Assembly: GCA_940671915.1 (NCBI GenBank)
Contig: CALNVZ010003434.1
Coordinates: 5,264,748 to 5,328,747 of the forward strand
Direction: 5' to 3'
DNA length: 64,000 nt
From: Paracentrotus lividus
Lineage: Eukaryota > Echinodermata > Echinoidea > Camarodonta > Echinidae
Part shown: positions 23,843-35,925 of the stretch, piece by piece
How positions within the stretch are numbered: position 1 is the first letter of the stretch
Layout: every line of letters begins with the position of its first letter
The notes under the pieces: model-generated
The model's database searches: none
Seen by the model: only the letters and a program-made list of their open reading frames with translations
What the model was told of the DNA's origin: nothing
Position numbers and translations under genes: made by a program

Positions 23843-24183
23843 ATGGTGGTTTGTGAGTGGTTTCTCTACCGGTATTTTGTGAGATGCTCTGAAGAGGGGT
23901 CACCATGGAGACCATACAACCGTAAAAAGATGTGCTGTTGCTCCGTCCATCCATGGGCTGCTGCACTCTACTCAACCATAGGTCCCTTCGGTCTTGGTGC
24001 TGTGTTGACATTGCTCCTAACAGACTCTGCCAAGTATGTGATTGGACGATTGAGGCCACACTTCATCTCTGTATGTCAGCCTGATTGGTCGATGATTAAC
24101 TGCACCAATATGAACGGGTATCAGCAGTATGTCTATGATATTCCATGCCTTGGTACAGACAACCATCTACTCACAGACGCAAG
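23843..24183 (+). CDS. Phospholipid phosphatase, exon 3 (catalytic motif 1)
   Basis: The exon is 341 nt, with acceptor ATCATTTCAG (23833-23842) and donor GTATGT at 24184, entering in phase 0 and leaving in phase 2 as in vertebrate PLPP genes. It encodes the second helix end (MVVCEWF), a cytoplasmic loop, the third helix (FGLGAVLTLLLTDSAK) and catalytic motif 1, KYVIGRLRP (K-x6-RP). HFISVCQPDW follows, then an N-glycosylation site NCT in the luminal/extracellular loop, where vertebrate members also carry one. The 3' end completes Arg with the first base of exon 4. Confidence 0.97.
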
Positions 24184-24202
24184 GTATGTGTTTGATCATT
24201 CT

Positions 24203-24426
24203 GGGGGGGGGGGGGTGTTTCACACAGAGCCTAAGTAGACTTATAGTCGCACTTAAACTGCAAGTGCATCCTGTATTTCACACACAATTTAATTGATAGA
24301 CTTCTCAATGGCGTGCATCCCCTGAACACGATCTGACCAATGCAGTGATGCGTAATATATTGGACGTAACTAGCGATTTAAGTGCGTCTCAATGTCTACG
24401 TAAGCCTTTGTGAAACACCACCCCGG
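24203..24426. mobile_element. MITE beside the exon 3 donor
   Basis: The left end GGGGTGTTTCACACAGAGCC and the right end GGCTT..GTGAAACACCACCCC are inverted, with matching GTAGAC blocks inside. It starts about 20 bp after the exon 3 splice donor. Confidence 0.75.
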
Positions 24427-24659
24427 GTTACATTTTACTAAACCCCTAAAAGTACGAGTTCACCACATCCTCTAAATGCTCATTTCAAAGGTATGTCACT
24501 GAACTTGTACTTTCAATGATAACATGAAATGCGTTTTTTTATTCGTGTTTCTATGTCTGATATAAAATGAAAAGTTACTTTAAGTGCCTACGGTATTGAG
24601 ATTCATGCATTTCAATTCAACAGCTTTAGGGTTCAAATCTGAACAACATTCACAATTAT

Positions 24660-24849
24660 ACAGTCCACTCCCATTATAACGAGGTGCTCAGGACCAAACC
24701 AATTACCTATTTATGATCAAATATTAGACACATTCGCTTGTTTGAAATTGGTCCTAGAAGGATCATCTCGATATAACAAAAACCTGCTGGATCTATTCTT
24801 GTAAATAAACTGAATTGAACTGAAATTGTGATAATGGGAGTAGACTGTA
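24660..24849. mobile_element. MITE with ACAGTC ends (copy 1)
   Basis: ACAGTCCACTCCCATTATAA is mirrored by GATAATGGGAGTAGACTGT at the other end. A sister copy lies at 54693-54855. Confidence 0.8.
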
Positions 24850-25458
24850 GGCCTAAAAACCTTCTGTAGTCCCATGATGCAGGTGTTAAATTCCCTGATT
24901 GTGGCTGTTTAATCTAGTGCTGCAATATCCAACCACTTTGGAAAAGTTTTATCAAAATTTGATATGTATAGAACGAAAATGGTTTATCATTGTTGACACT
25001 TCCTTGTTGTCAAACTGTCAAAGAATTCTAAGCTACAAAAGAAACTCATTAGAACAAACCAAAATAGATGTTATTAGTGTTTGGGATATGATGCAGAACC
25101 TTCATTTTCATGCTTTTTGCCCATGCTTAGAGAATCACATAATAAACCAGAAATACATTTTACAAATCTCCGTCCAGTAGGAAGTTAAAAACAGGGGAAT
25201 TCTATAATTTTTCAAAGAAGCAAATATTTTGTCTGGTGTAAGTTGTCATGTATCCGGAAGTACAATACAAGTAGGAAAGAATTATGTGTCAAAGTCTTCA
25301 CCGCAAATAATTTGCGCTCTGATCTAATGTAAGCTGATGCCATGTTGCTCCTCAACAGATTCAATTAAACATGACATGACATTTGCTCTGGTGGCAGTTT
25401 CCCTGGGCTGTGTTTAGTCTAAGATGTAGGGTTAGGATTGCAATAAGGTTAGGGTTAA

Positions 25459-25655
25459 GGGCCTGTCCCACAGGCGGCGATCGTTGAGGCGACAACCTGA
25501 TAATTTCATAATTGTAAGGAGTTTGGCTTTAAAAAGGGGATAATAAACCTAAATACGACTATATGTACACTAGGCTACAACAACAACTTGCTACCACACT
25601 CACAAGAGCAAGATCGCCAGTTGTCGCAACAACGATCGCCTCCAGTGGGACAGGG
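25459..25655. mobile_element. MITE with CCTGTCCCAC ends
   Basis: GGGCCTGTCCCACAGGCGGC and the inverted CGCCTCCAGTGGGACAGGG bound about 197 bp. The mirrored GATCGTTG blocks extend each arm to about 35 bp. Confidence 0.82.
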
Positions 25656-26149
25656 TTGAAGTTAGTCATTTGATTAGTAGAATTTAAAGTGAAGCATTTG
25701 TCGCTGGAGCAATCGTCATCGAATAGGACCATCTGCCTCCATATTAATATTCATTCATCCGATATCGTGAGAGAAGCTTTTATTATTGGTCATTTCTGCC
25801 TAGTTTTTTCCTTAATGTTTTGACTTTGAGGCTCATGTCTTGTTTCACTGCAATGGTATACCATGAAACCTGACGTTTCGCTAGATAGATCCGGCGTTAT
25901 GAAAACTGCATGAAGTTTCGATTTTGTGGATTTAGGGGGTTTGGTTGTGAAAATTCCTTAGGATTTCTAGTTTTTTTTTGGTGTTATTCTGTAACATGAT
26001 CATGTTTATGAACCCAATATGACCAGCATGTAAGACATATACCACACCAGATGTGCTTCACATAATATCATGTGGCTTCATGCCATGAGGGCTCTTAGGT
26101 CTTTATACATGTGATAAAAACAATAGTGCCCTTTTGCTGCAAGGCTGAC

Positions 26150-26650
26150 AGCGTTTGTAAGAGATAGAAGGGCCTTAATTCATCTTTTAACAAATAAAAC
26201 GCACATCTCTCAGAATGATGATGAAGGAAATTTCCGCTTGGTCTAAACCCACTTTGTTTGAGCCTAATTGGTCTATACTGCTTGGTCTAAATCCTTTTTA
26301 GTCCAATTCCATTTCTAACATGGTCTAATTCCATTTGGTCTCTGACCAGTTTGTCTAAATACCTGCTGGTGTAATTGCCATTCCGCCTATTCACCATTTG
26401 ATGTAATTCCAATTTTTTTAAAATTAATTAATGCTAATTTCCTCTAATGTCCACTTGGTCTAACACCATTTAGTCACTACCTGTAACACTGGAAATACCA
26501 AATTTTCATTTGAGAATGAGACAAAAATGCTAAATTTTAGACATTTAGTTATTAGAAGAATTTGCAATCTGTATTGTATTTTGATTCTGAGAAATGTGCG
26601 TTTTATTTGTTAAAAGATGAATTAAGGCCCTTCTATCTCTTACAAATGCT
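26150..26650. mobile_element. Foldback element with 66-bp arms
   Basis: The left arm (26150-26216) and right arm (26585-26650) are inverted and nearly identical, sharing TAAGAGATAGAAGGGCCTTA and TTAACAAATAAAACGCACAT. Between them lies a degenerate series of TGGTCTAATTCCATTT-like units (about 26235-26470). Confidence 0.88.
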
Positions 26651-26651
26651 G

Positions 26652-26736
26652 CCCCATGAAGAATTTAAGTGGACAAAAACCTTCATTTCAATCCAAATAC
26701 AATTGAGATTGCCAATTCCTGCCATATTATAATAAT

Positions 26737-26788
<52 letters not shown>

Positions 26789-27291
26789 TGATGAAGACAA
26801 AAACAATTATGTGAAGAGGGGAAAATGGTTGCAGGATGGATAATGGTAATTCAAACACATACATGTAAATCAACATTTTGAATAAGTTTATGATACAAAA
26901 GAATATAAAGAATAGAATAGGGAAAGCAAATATCCTTGTAAATGAAATAAACATGTTACGTTGAAACTTTACACAAAATCAGAATTTCTAGAATGTACAA
27001 CATGATCCTTTGCATGTGGCCACTACTTCAACTTAAGAATGATCCTAAGAAATCTACAGAGTAAAATGGAAGTAGAATAATAATATCAACTTTCTTTTTT
27101 CTGAAATGAGAGATATTTTGCCCTATGTCACCTAATATTCTGAAACTATGTGTAACTGTTACAATTTTCATCAAACTGTTCATATTTCATTTGATAAATT
27201 CATTAAGATACTTCGCTTTCATTACACATACATGTAGCCACAAATATGTTATCCATGAATGTTTTTGTCCACTTAAATTCTTAATGGGGCA
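26652..27291. mobile_element. Second foldback, directly adjoining the first
   Basis: GCCCCATGAAGAATTTAAGT and GGACAAAAAC at 26652-26686 are inverted at 27257-27291. The interior includes a ~50-nt T-run (26738-26787) and a broken AT-rich body with no coding content. Confidence 0.8.
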
Positions 27292-27902
27292 TGACTGACA
27301 AAAAATAAACTTAATTGCTCAATTTACTTTTTGACAGTCCTAAATAACATTAACAAAGGTTCTTTGTGTAGTTACATTGAGGTTTCTTGATTGAAATCCC
27401 CCATCCCTGATAATTTATTAGGGCAATACTTCACTTCTTTTATACATCTTGTGCCTGTTTTCGAACTTTTCTATAAAATCCTGTGGCTTTAACAACAAGG
27501 ATATATATAATTTGTATGGTCAAAGAGGTATTGGATGACAAAAGAGACAAAATTACCTGGAATGCTTTTCATAATCTAATGAGATTCAAAGAAAAGATAA
27601 GATTTTAAATGGTATTTACAGGAATGGAGCTGAAAATGTAGGCTACAATTATGGCACGCCATAAGGGCATCAAATATTATTACATTTCACTCTAAAAAAT
27701 ATATATTTCTCTTTTACAAAACCATTTCACTTCAAGAAATATACATTTCTCTTTTACAAATCCTACTTTAAAAATGTGTTTCACTAAAATATATACATGT
27801 CTTTTAAAAAAAATACATTTCACTCTAAAAAATATAATATATATTTATACATATGTTTCACTTTTTACAAAATATATATTTTATTTTTCACAAAATATAT
27901 AT

Positions 27903-28680
27903 GGGCTATTCCACGGTTACTCACGTTACATTTGGAGACACCTTGACTCATACTTGGAGCTGTAACTCCATTATTATTGATAGGAACTAAACATCTTTTT
28001 ATCTCAACAAAGTACACAGTCTGACTATCCTTTGTATAAAAACAAAACTTGATAAATTTCATTATGCTCTTGGCAAATCTTTAAAATGTGTTGGTTACTC
28101 ACGTAACATGATTTGGACATGCTTAAAATGAAAAGTCGACATAAGTGAAAAATGTCCTCATACAAGGCTTTTATGAAAGTTGATAATATCCATTTCAAAG
28201 AAGTCTATTAGGGCGACAAACTTTGTATATCATTAAAAAAGTAAAGAACACATGGTTTTTACTAGGGGTGCAGATAAAGTGGTTACTCACGTAACGGTTA
28301 CTCACATTACATTTTGTCCAGTGAACTTCCAGAGGTCTTTTCACCCCTTGTAATCGCATGATATCTCAAGTGGCTTCTGAAATATGGAAATGTGTTTATC
28401 CTTGGCTTTTTTGTGAAATTTGTGAGAAGAAATATTAAACGAGTCTTGTGTAATTTGCATTTTAGTGAAATTTGTTGTCCCCAGTCCCACACGTGCAATT
28501 TTAATGATGGTCTGAGATCTAGCAGAAGTCATTGAAAATGATTATTTTTTTCAATTGAATATGAATAACCTATGTCATTTATGAAAATCTGTGGCATTAG
28601 ATTGGTGATAAATCGAATAATCAAGTCAAGAGACACACTTCTTTTTTTGTTTCAATGTCCACTAACCCGTGGAATTGCCC
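27903..28680. mobile_element. Transposon nested in the left arm, with GGTTACTCACG repeats
   Basis: The ends GGGCTATTCCACGG and CCGTGGAATTGCCC are inverted, and ATAT flanks both sides (27899-27902, 28681-28684). The arm repeats resume exactly after it, which fixes both boundaries. The motif GGTTACTCACG(T)NAC occurs near 27916, 28091, 28281 and, as a CACATTAC variant, 28297. It has no protein-coding capacity. Confidence 0.85.
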
Positions 28681-29932
28681 ATATGCTTCACTTTTCAAAA
28701 AATATATGTTTTACTTTTCACAAATTTATGTTTCGCTTTTCACAAAATATATTTCCCTTTTCACAAAATATTTATTTCTCTTTTGTAAACAAAAATGCAT
28801 TTTACTTTTCATCAAAATATGTTTCACTTAAAAAAAATACATTCCACTTTTCATAAAATACATGTATCTCACTTCAGTTACGAAGGCATGAAACCCTTTG
28901 TGAACGCACCACATTGAATCTGTGCTTGCCACGCATACGTTACAAATTCGTGTATGTTTACACTGCTTGTGCGAGATGTGTATACGAACGCACAGTGTAC
29001 AATATAAATCATTCCTCTATCACAGTAATCTTTCACTCGTGAAAAAAAAATATGTTTCACTTTTAGTTTTACAAAATATATGCCTCACTTTTCTCGGTCA
29101 AAAGGCGGCGCTACGCAGGACGTGCGGGTTGATGGGAACATTATGCCACAAACACTAATCTTGCTGTATTATTTTGCATAATAGTTTTTTTTTTATGATG
29201 CAATGCATCATGTATAAACAAGATACTGAGTATGTCAAATGTATTAGTTCATTATTATATTTCATTTCATTTTGGAGGCTATAATCGATTTATTCTATTA
29301 TAATAGAAAATAGATGAATAAATAGAAATGTGTGCTCTCTCACTTTGTGCTTGGAGTTCTTCTTTCCTTCATGTTTTGTGTTCAAAATAATCTGATTAAA
29401 AAAAACAAACAGGCAACCAAACAAACACCTAAATGTCCTAGAACACACTCGTTTTCAGATAATTTTATGTTACAGTTAAATTATTGGACAGAAGCGTAGA
29501 TCTGCCTACCTGATTGAGTAAGTTCTTGGATCATGTGCCTATTAACATCCCAGGTGGCTCAACCTGATTTTGGCGCTCCTACGCACTTTTTAAATGATGG
29601 CGCCTGGGAAACATAGGCCTATGTCGAAAATTTTAAAAAGACTTTATGAAATCATTATGAAGAAGTCCTATTAGTTTCTTTTCCCCATTGATATATTTTG
29701 ATTGATTGAGTGAAATCAAGGCACTTGAAGCATATTTTTGTTTATTTGAAATACCGCTTTCATAGGGAAGAAAATATCCATAAAGCAGGCCTATCACCCC
29801 CCCCCCCACTCTCAAAAGAATATTTGCGGAAGCGAAGCGTGAGCGGAAATCTTCTCATATATGAGTGATCTTTAACAATATAACATTAATTGCGTTTTCA
29901 TATAATTCCTCAGGAACCTGATAATGTATTAA

Positions 29933-30525
29933 AGGAGGAGTCGGGCTGAAATGAAAAAGTTTGTAAAATTAAGTAAATTCATCAAGCACAACACAGAAAA
30001 TTTCATCAAAATCGGATGAAAATAACAAAGTTATGCATTTTTTAGGTCTTGATTTTTTGTAAAACAGTCTTTGGCAATTGTCTCATTGTCTCATTTGAAT
30101 ATTTGAATATTCAAATGAGCAAACTGATGAAGTCACAGTCCCCTACTTAGTGTGTATGTTATTATATGAAATCCTATTTATCTCATTTTTTCATATATTG
30201 CGTATACAGAAAATCTGTCCCTCATACTGAAATAAGTAAAAGCACTTGTGACCTTGTACATTCCACAAGGATTAATCCCTGTTTTTATGTCCTTGGGCAG
30301 AAAATCTTGATAATTGGTATTTCATACAATAAAATACAAAGAAAGTAGGGGGACTGAGACATCATCAGTTTGCCAATTTGAAGAACTGTTTCCTAAAAAT
30401 TCAAAAACCTAAGAAAATTCATAACTTTGCCATTTCTTATCCGATTTTGATGAAATTTTCAGTGTTGTGCTTTTCGATTTTACTTTATTTTTCTTATAAT
30501 GCAAACTCCAGCCCGGATGAGTCCT
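29933..30525. mobile_element. Foldback MITE with TTAA flanks (family C)
   Basis: The ends AGGAGGAGTCGGGCTG and CAGCCCGGATGAGTCCT are inverted, with TTAA at 29929-29932 and 30526-30529. Arms of about 200 bp include ATTTCATCAAAATCGGATGA and its mirror. It lies inside the large foldback. Short motifs of the GCGAAGCGTGAGC type occur on both sides (29832, 30549). Confidence 0.83.
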
Positions 30526-31319
30526 TTAATGAAACCCCTTTGAAAACGATGTGAGCGCGAAGCATGAGGGGAAATTTTATCTTTTGTAAAGTGACCAGAA
30601 TGCATGGAAATTAAAGAAAAAAAAGGCGTCCCCTGAATTCTAAATTTAAGATCAATATATAATTAAATGAATAAATAAATGATAAATATGACTTGGTCCC
30701 CTAATTTTAAGATCGATAAGCCCCCCCCCACCCCCAGTTTAAGGTCAGTTCGGTGCCCCTCCAACTTTTTCTTGTTTCCCTTTTCTTCTGCTCCCGCCTC
30801 CCCTCCCTATCTCTTATTTTCTCTTTTGTTTTTCCTTTCTCCTAATTTTCTCCCCTTTTCCCATTCGCCGGGGGGGGGCTCACCTTATGATGAGCTACGC
30901 ATTCGTATCTATATTATAAACAAACTTCTAAATCGGATAGGGCCTCATTGTATTCAACCTTCCGGCGCTCGTCAACATCGACAGAATTTCATCAAAATAG
31001 AGGTGTATTCAGATTAAATTTATGTTTCTGGTGCTAAATTTTTACCGTCTGTACGCCTTTTAGGGTATGGTATTTTTATCCAGTATTTATCGATATGCGT
31101 GAAAAATTTGGTGTGGGTAATACGCCAGTTTTTAGGGTATATTTTCAGGGTGTCTGGATTTTTTTCCAATTTTTTGTTTTCCTTGAGTGACACCCGTGCT
31201 CTTCGCCGCCCCACCTCATCCAAGCATATAATACGCGCGTGTTGATGATCCATATTGAATAATAGATCCAGACAGCTATCATTAAAACCATCGTTTGTGT
31301 TTTTTGGTCTTTTGTTTTG

Positions 31320-31378
31320 TTTTGTTTTGTTTGTTTGTTTGTTTGTTTGTTGTTGTTTTTTTTTTTTGGGGGGGGGTG
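31320..31378. repeat. TTTG/GTTT microsatellite with T and G runs
   Basis: Simple GTTT repeats are followed by about 12 T and 8 G. A TAGCGCTTTTCCAG...GCTCAAAGCGCTTCACA block of a common dispersed repeat follows at 31450-31495. Confidence 0.85.
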
Positions 31379-31708
31379 GTAATTGACTGGGGTAACAAAT
31401 TAGAACGAATAGGATGTATAATGATAATAATATCTGGTTATTCATAATTATAGCGCTTTTCCAGTTTTAATAACTGCTCAAAGCGCTTCACAAAATATTA
31501 TTACCCGATTGAATGATTCATTCTTTTATGAAAAGTGGAATGTATTTTTTTAGTAAAACACTTTTTTTGTGTGTGATCGTGAAGCATATTTTTTTTTGGT
31601 GAAAAGTGAAATGTATTTTTCTTTACAAAAGAGAAGTAAATATTTTTGTTTAAAGAGAAATATATTTTTTGAAAAGTGAAACATACATATTTTGTGAAAA
31701 ATAAAATA

Positions 31709-31741
<33 letters not shown>

Positions 31742-32096
31742 GTGAAATGTATTTTCTTTAAAAGGACATATATAATTCAGTGAAACATATTTTTAAAGTA
31801 TAATGAAATAAATTTGTAAAAGAGAAATGTATATTTCTTGGAGTGAAATGGTTTTGTAAAAGAGAAATATATATTTTTAGAGTGGAATGTAATAATATTT
31901 GATTCCCTTATGGCATGCCATATACAATGAACCAACTGTAGACTTTTCTTGTGAAAATCATATTAGCTTCAATACCTTGGATAAAAAATGCTATCTATAC
32001 TATTTGATTTTGTTAATATATGAATTGGAAATATACATGTATGAATATGGCTTGAGAAACAAATGTTTGAACAGAGTAGTAGAGTTGGATATAATA

Positions 32097-32858
32097 GGGA
32101 GTTTTCGATCGTGTCGACGTGAACGTAGTTCTAGTCGACCAGAAGTTCACAGTCAACGCGTTGACTGCTCACGTTCGTCCACTGCTGAAATCATTTTCGA
32201 TTTCAGTCGTACGTACCAGTTCATACTGTCAACAGATAAAGTAAAATAGATATAAAAGATTGCATGTGATTCTTATGTATTTGCTTGTTTTCTTTCTTTC
32301 CTTTCTATTCTATCGATTTCTTACGTATTTCTTTGTGTTTCCTCCTTCTTTCATCTTCTATTTCATCATTTCTTATGTATTTCTTTGTTTTCCCCCTCTT
32401 TCATCTTCTATTTCATCATTTCTTATGTATTCCCTTGTTTTATCTTTCTCTTCTATCAATTTCTTATGTATTTCTTTGTTTTTCCTCCTTCTTTCATCTT
32501 CTATTTCATCATTTCTTATGTATTCCCTTGTTTTATCTTTCTTTCCTTCTTATGTATTTCTTTGTTTTCTCCTTCTTTCATCTTCTATTTCATCATTTCT
32601 TATGTATTTCCTTGTTTTATTCGTTATTTCCTTTCTATTCTATCAATTTCTTAATATGTATTTGCTGTGTTCTGAGTGATGTCATCTTGGACGAGTTCGG
32701 CCACAGTGAGAGCGAACGGCAAAACCCGGAAATACGCGTCCAAATTTTGGCTAGTCGACGAGAGCGCTCGTAGCAGACTAGTTCACGCATGCGCAGAACT
32801 TAAAAACTCCGCTAATCTCGGCTAGTTCACATAGTGGACGAGTCAATCGAAAACTGCT
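32097..32858. mobile_element. Second non-autonomous transposon with TA target duplication and the same minisatellite
   Basis: The ends GGGAGTTTTCGAT and ATCGAAAACTGCT are inverted, with TA outside each (32095-32096, 32859-32860). Subterminal GTCGAC, CACGTTCG and TAGTC motifs are mirrored loosely. The centre (32270-32655) carries the CTTATGTATTTCTTTG minisatellite also found in the element at 11601-12506, although the ends of the two elements differ. Confidence 0.75.
32270..32655. repeat. Pyrimidine-rich minisatellite
   Basis: About 7-8 units combine CTTATGTATTTCTTTG with TTTTCC and TTCATCTTCTATTTCATCAT. The open frames at 32260-32773 are artefacts of this repeat. Confidence 0.88.
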
Positions 32859-35510
32859 TAATGACATGAACAGTGACGTCACATTTGCTGTGCCAGCAAT
32901 TGCTTTGGGAGGGACTTGGGAGGACTATATCGTCAAAGATGTAGGTTTCGGGTTTCAATAGGGTTATATGTAATAGGTTTAGGGTAGGGTATAGGGTAGG
33001 GTATAGGCCTACTGTTAAGTCCATGGGTGAAGTTACTTATTTTATTTATAGTATATGAAGTTTACAACAAAGCATTTGTCGTTAGAGCAAATGTCATGTA
33101 CAGAAGATTGAAGTTAAAAGAATAAGACTACATTGTAGTATAATTTTTGAAACATTTTTGAATTTTCATGATTCTGAATTTGTAAAAATAAATTGATTGG
33201 ATAGACAGATATCAGGAATGGCCCTTCACAAATAGTACCGTGCATCACAAACGCGTTAAAATTGTATTTATGACCGTGTGCTTTGATTCTGTAAAGACCA
33301 GTAACTTTTCTCTTTAATTCTAGGTTGTATAATGTGGTGAATTGTCTAGCAGACAAGAAGCGAAATTACTTTCTGAATTCAATTTCGTAATCCAGCAATA
33401 TTACTATCATCTATCAATATTTTATGCGTAGACTTTCTCAATTGTGGTTTTAAATCACAATGAGGTTGACTTTTTAATCGTGTTCTTGATCCTCTGCCAT
33501 TTTGTAAAAATGTTTAGCAGTCAGGGGCCACAGAGAGATTTTCCCTCGTCTTCTCCATATGGTCATGCAATTTGAAATGTATTACTGTATGAATTATTTT
33601 TCTTTTTGATCTTGTGCAATGTCCATGTGATTTTTCGGAAGAAAGATAAAATAAATAAATAAATAGGTGCAGGGGCTAAGCAGAAAGGGGGGAGGGGGTG
33701 AACATATGAAAAAGTATAGTTTGATGGGTTTTTTCTTATTTTTGTATGTTTCTTGAAAAAAAAAGTGGGGGGGGGGGGGGGTTGTGCGGCCCCCTCTGCC
33801 CTTTGCTGCTTCATTTGTAAGCCCCCTGACAGTAATGGTCTAGACAGTTGGTAAAACATTTCTATGTTGGTAGCTTTAAATCTTGATGGGGCGGCCTTCT
33901 TTTTGAAGCACTGCACCCAAGGCAATATGTGTGAAGGATTACACCGGTTCATGCTGTATTCATGTGATTATGGGAATTATCATAATAAAGTGGTGGGGAT
34001 GCTAGGCAATATGTGTAAATTATACAATGAATGTTTTTGTTTTCATGCAATTTAGTGGTATTTCAATGATATAGGTGGGTTAATTCATCCCTGAAATTAG
34101 CAGGAAGTATTTTGAGAGAGCCTTGAGGGTGATGTCCTTCTCTTCTCAACATTCAGATGTTTCTAGCATGACTAGTCTTGTAAAAAAGACTCTACGGTAA
34201 TGCGATACAAATTACTTCACAGGTTGGGAAAATTGCATCTAGAAATGGATTCTCTGTCAAATACTTTTTGCCTTTTTTAGTGCTAAAATTACATATCTAT
34301 AGAAAATGGTTTTTTATGACAAATGCCATTGTTCACATGGATTTTTGAGTTTATTGTTCAATATCATATGCGATGGAAGCAAAAAGTTTGTTTATTCTCC
34401 CAAAATTGTATTTTAAGCTGGATAGGTCTATCTTCATATGTTCACTCTTGGATAAAAGTTGTAGGATGAATGAGCTGACATCCACATGTTCCAAGCTTTG
34501 ATTTCACCCTCTCAGTATCTCAATCCTACAAACTAAAATAGTTGGTTTGCTTGTTAGAGACAACTTTAGTTGAAATAGGAACACAGGGAGTAAAGCATCA
34601 ATTAATTGTGAATAATTTTGAGCATGATAAGTCACACCATTCTTTTCTTGAAATGGGGGATTTGAGGCACCTCGTAAGTTTGAAGTTTATCTTATAGATC
34701 AAAGAGGAAATGTTTTCATGGGGACCTAATGATTACTCATAACTCAACAAGCTCATGTTACTAACACTCAGAACTTATCCTCTAACATCTCTTTTTGCAA
34801 GGACAAGTTCTCTTTTAAATACGGGGAGAATGTCTTATGATATTCAAATCCTACATTGTAAGTGAAATTCAACATCACTGGTTTCATCTACTTTGAAAAA
34901 ACAGGCCCTTATTGGGTTTACCTGTCACAATATCTCAAATTTCTTGAAAAACCATATCCATGCATGTATCTACTGACAAACAAGTTATACCCTCCCCCTT
35001 GATAGTTTGACCCATGGATGCATCTAAAAAGGGATATTTATTGGTGCTTTGATATGATTATTGAAAGGTATATTTGGATGTTTATTCATGCTATGGGTCA
35101 AGTCCATAATTCATTGTTTTTACGAGCAGGTACATGTATGATGTGATGTATAAACAGGCCTAGTTGTTATTCTGAGGATACCAGGGTGAATTATAAACTC
35201 AATGTCTTAAATCATTACCATGGCTTTCTTGTGCTTTTTATTTCCAAGCACAAGAATGTTCTGTTTATTGTCACTATCTTTTCATATTGTTCAACAAGTT
35301 CAAGTCTCAAAGGCATGTGTGCAGATTTCATCATTTAGCAGAAGGGAAATCTGTTAAATGATAGGCCCAGGCAGGTGTTAACATCGTTTCATTGAACTTT
35401 ATAAATTGAGTGATATAAAAATACAGGTTTCCCAGCTATACCCCTTCCCGATGATCAGTTCAGTGAGTAGGCCTATAAAGACACAGCTCAGTCTGTCCTG
35501 CACCAGACCG

Positions 35511-35660
35511 AAGAAAGGGGAAGTTCAACCTGGAATTTAATTGGCTTTAAAAATTACAGAAAATTAAAAGAACAATACGAGTGAAGGTTTGAGGAAAATC
35601 CACCAAAGAATGATAAAGTTATTGAGATGTGGTGACGTCACTTGCGAGCTGGTGGTGTCC
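35511..35660. mobile_element. Half copy of MITE family A
   Basis: AAAGGGGAAGTTCAACCTGG and the following 130 bp match the left arm of the element at 9859 (shared GAAGGTTTG and GTGACGTCA). No mirrored right end is present. Confidence 0.7.
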
Positions 35661-35854
35661 TTACAAACTAGTTCACTATTTTCTGGAAGTTGGGGGGGGG
35701 GGCTGAAATTTTGCTTGTTATTTGAGAGAAATTTAAAGCCTGATATTCTCTTTTTAATATATGGCTTATTCATGGGATTTAAATTTAGATTTAAATAAAG
35801 GATGAAACTGACCAGAAATATATATGAAAATGAGCAGAGAAAATCAGATTTCAT

Positions 35855-35925
35855 CTGGATTCCAAACCAAGACCACCTGATTACTAGACAGATGCTCTAC
35901 CACCTAAGCTATATGGAAAGCCCTA
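35855..35925 (-). mobile_element. tRNA-like (Thr-type) SINE head
   Basis: On the minus strand, TAGCTTAGGTGGTAGAGCAT resembles a tRNA D-arm/A box. It is followed by CTAGTAATCAGG (anticodon loop with AGT) and GGTTTGGAATCC (degenerate B box). Stem mismatches argue against a working tRNA, so a SINE or tRNA relic is likelier. Confidence 0.6.

Larger units (their letters stand above)
27651..31920. mobile_element. Large composite foldback element (4.27 kb) with long inverted arms
   Basis: The left end ATGGCACGCCATAAGGGCAT and the right end (31890-31920) are inverted copies, followed on both sides by TCAAATATTATTACATTTCA. The arms continue as degenerate ~25-bp units of the CTTTTCACAAAATATATGTT kind. 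Left-arm sequence occupies 27651-27902 and, after a nested insertion, resumes at 28685-28870; right-arm sequence is 31525-31920. The ~2.6-kb interior contains another MITE and no recognisable transposase. Confidence 0.82.

Noticed and set aside
32260..32773. Aromatic-rich frames of 139 and 162 codons
   Set aside because: Minisatellite in a second transposon; open in several frames.
32960..33010. Telomere-like TAGGG repeats (GGGTAGGGTATAGGGTAGGG)
   Set aside because: Only a few irregular units; no TTAGGG array.
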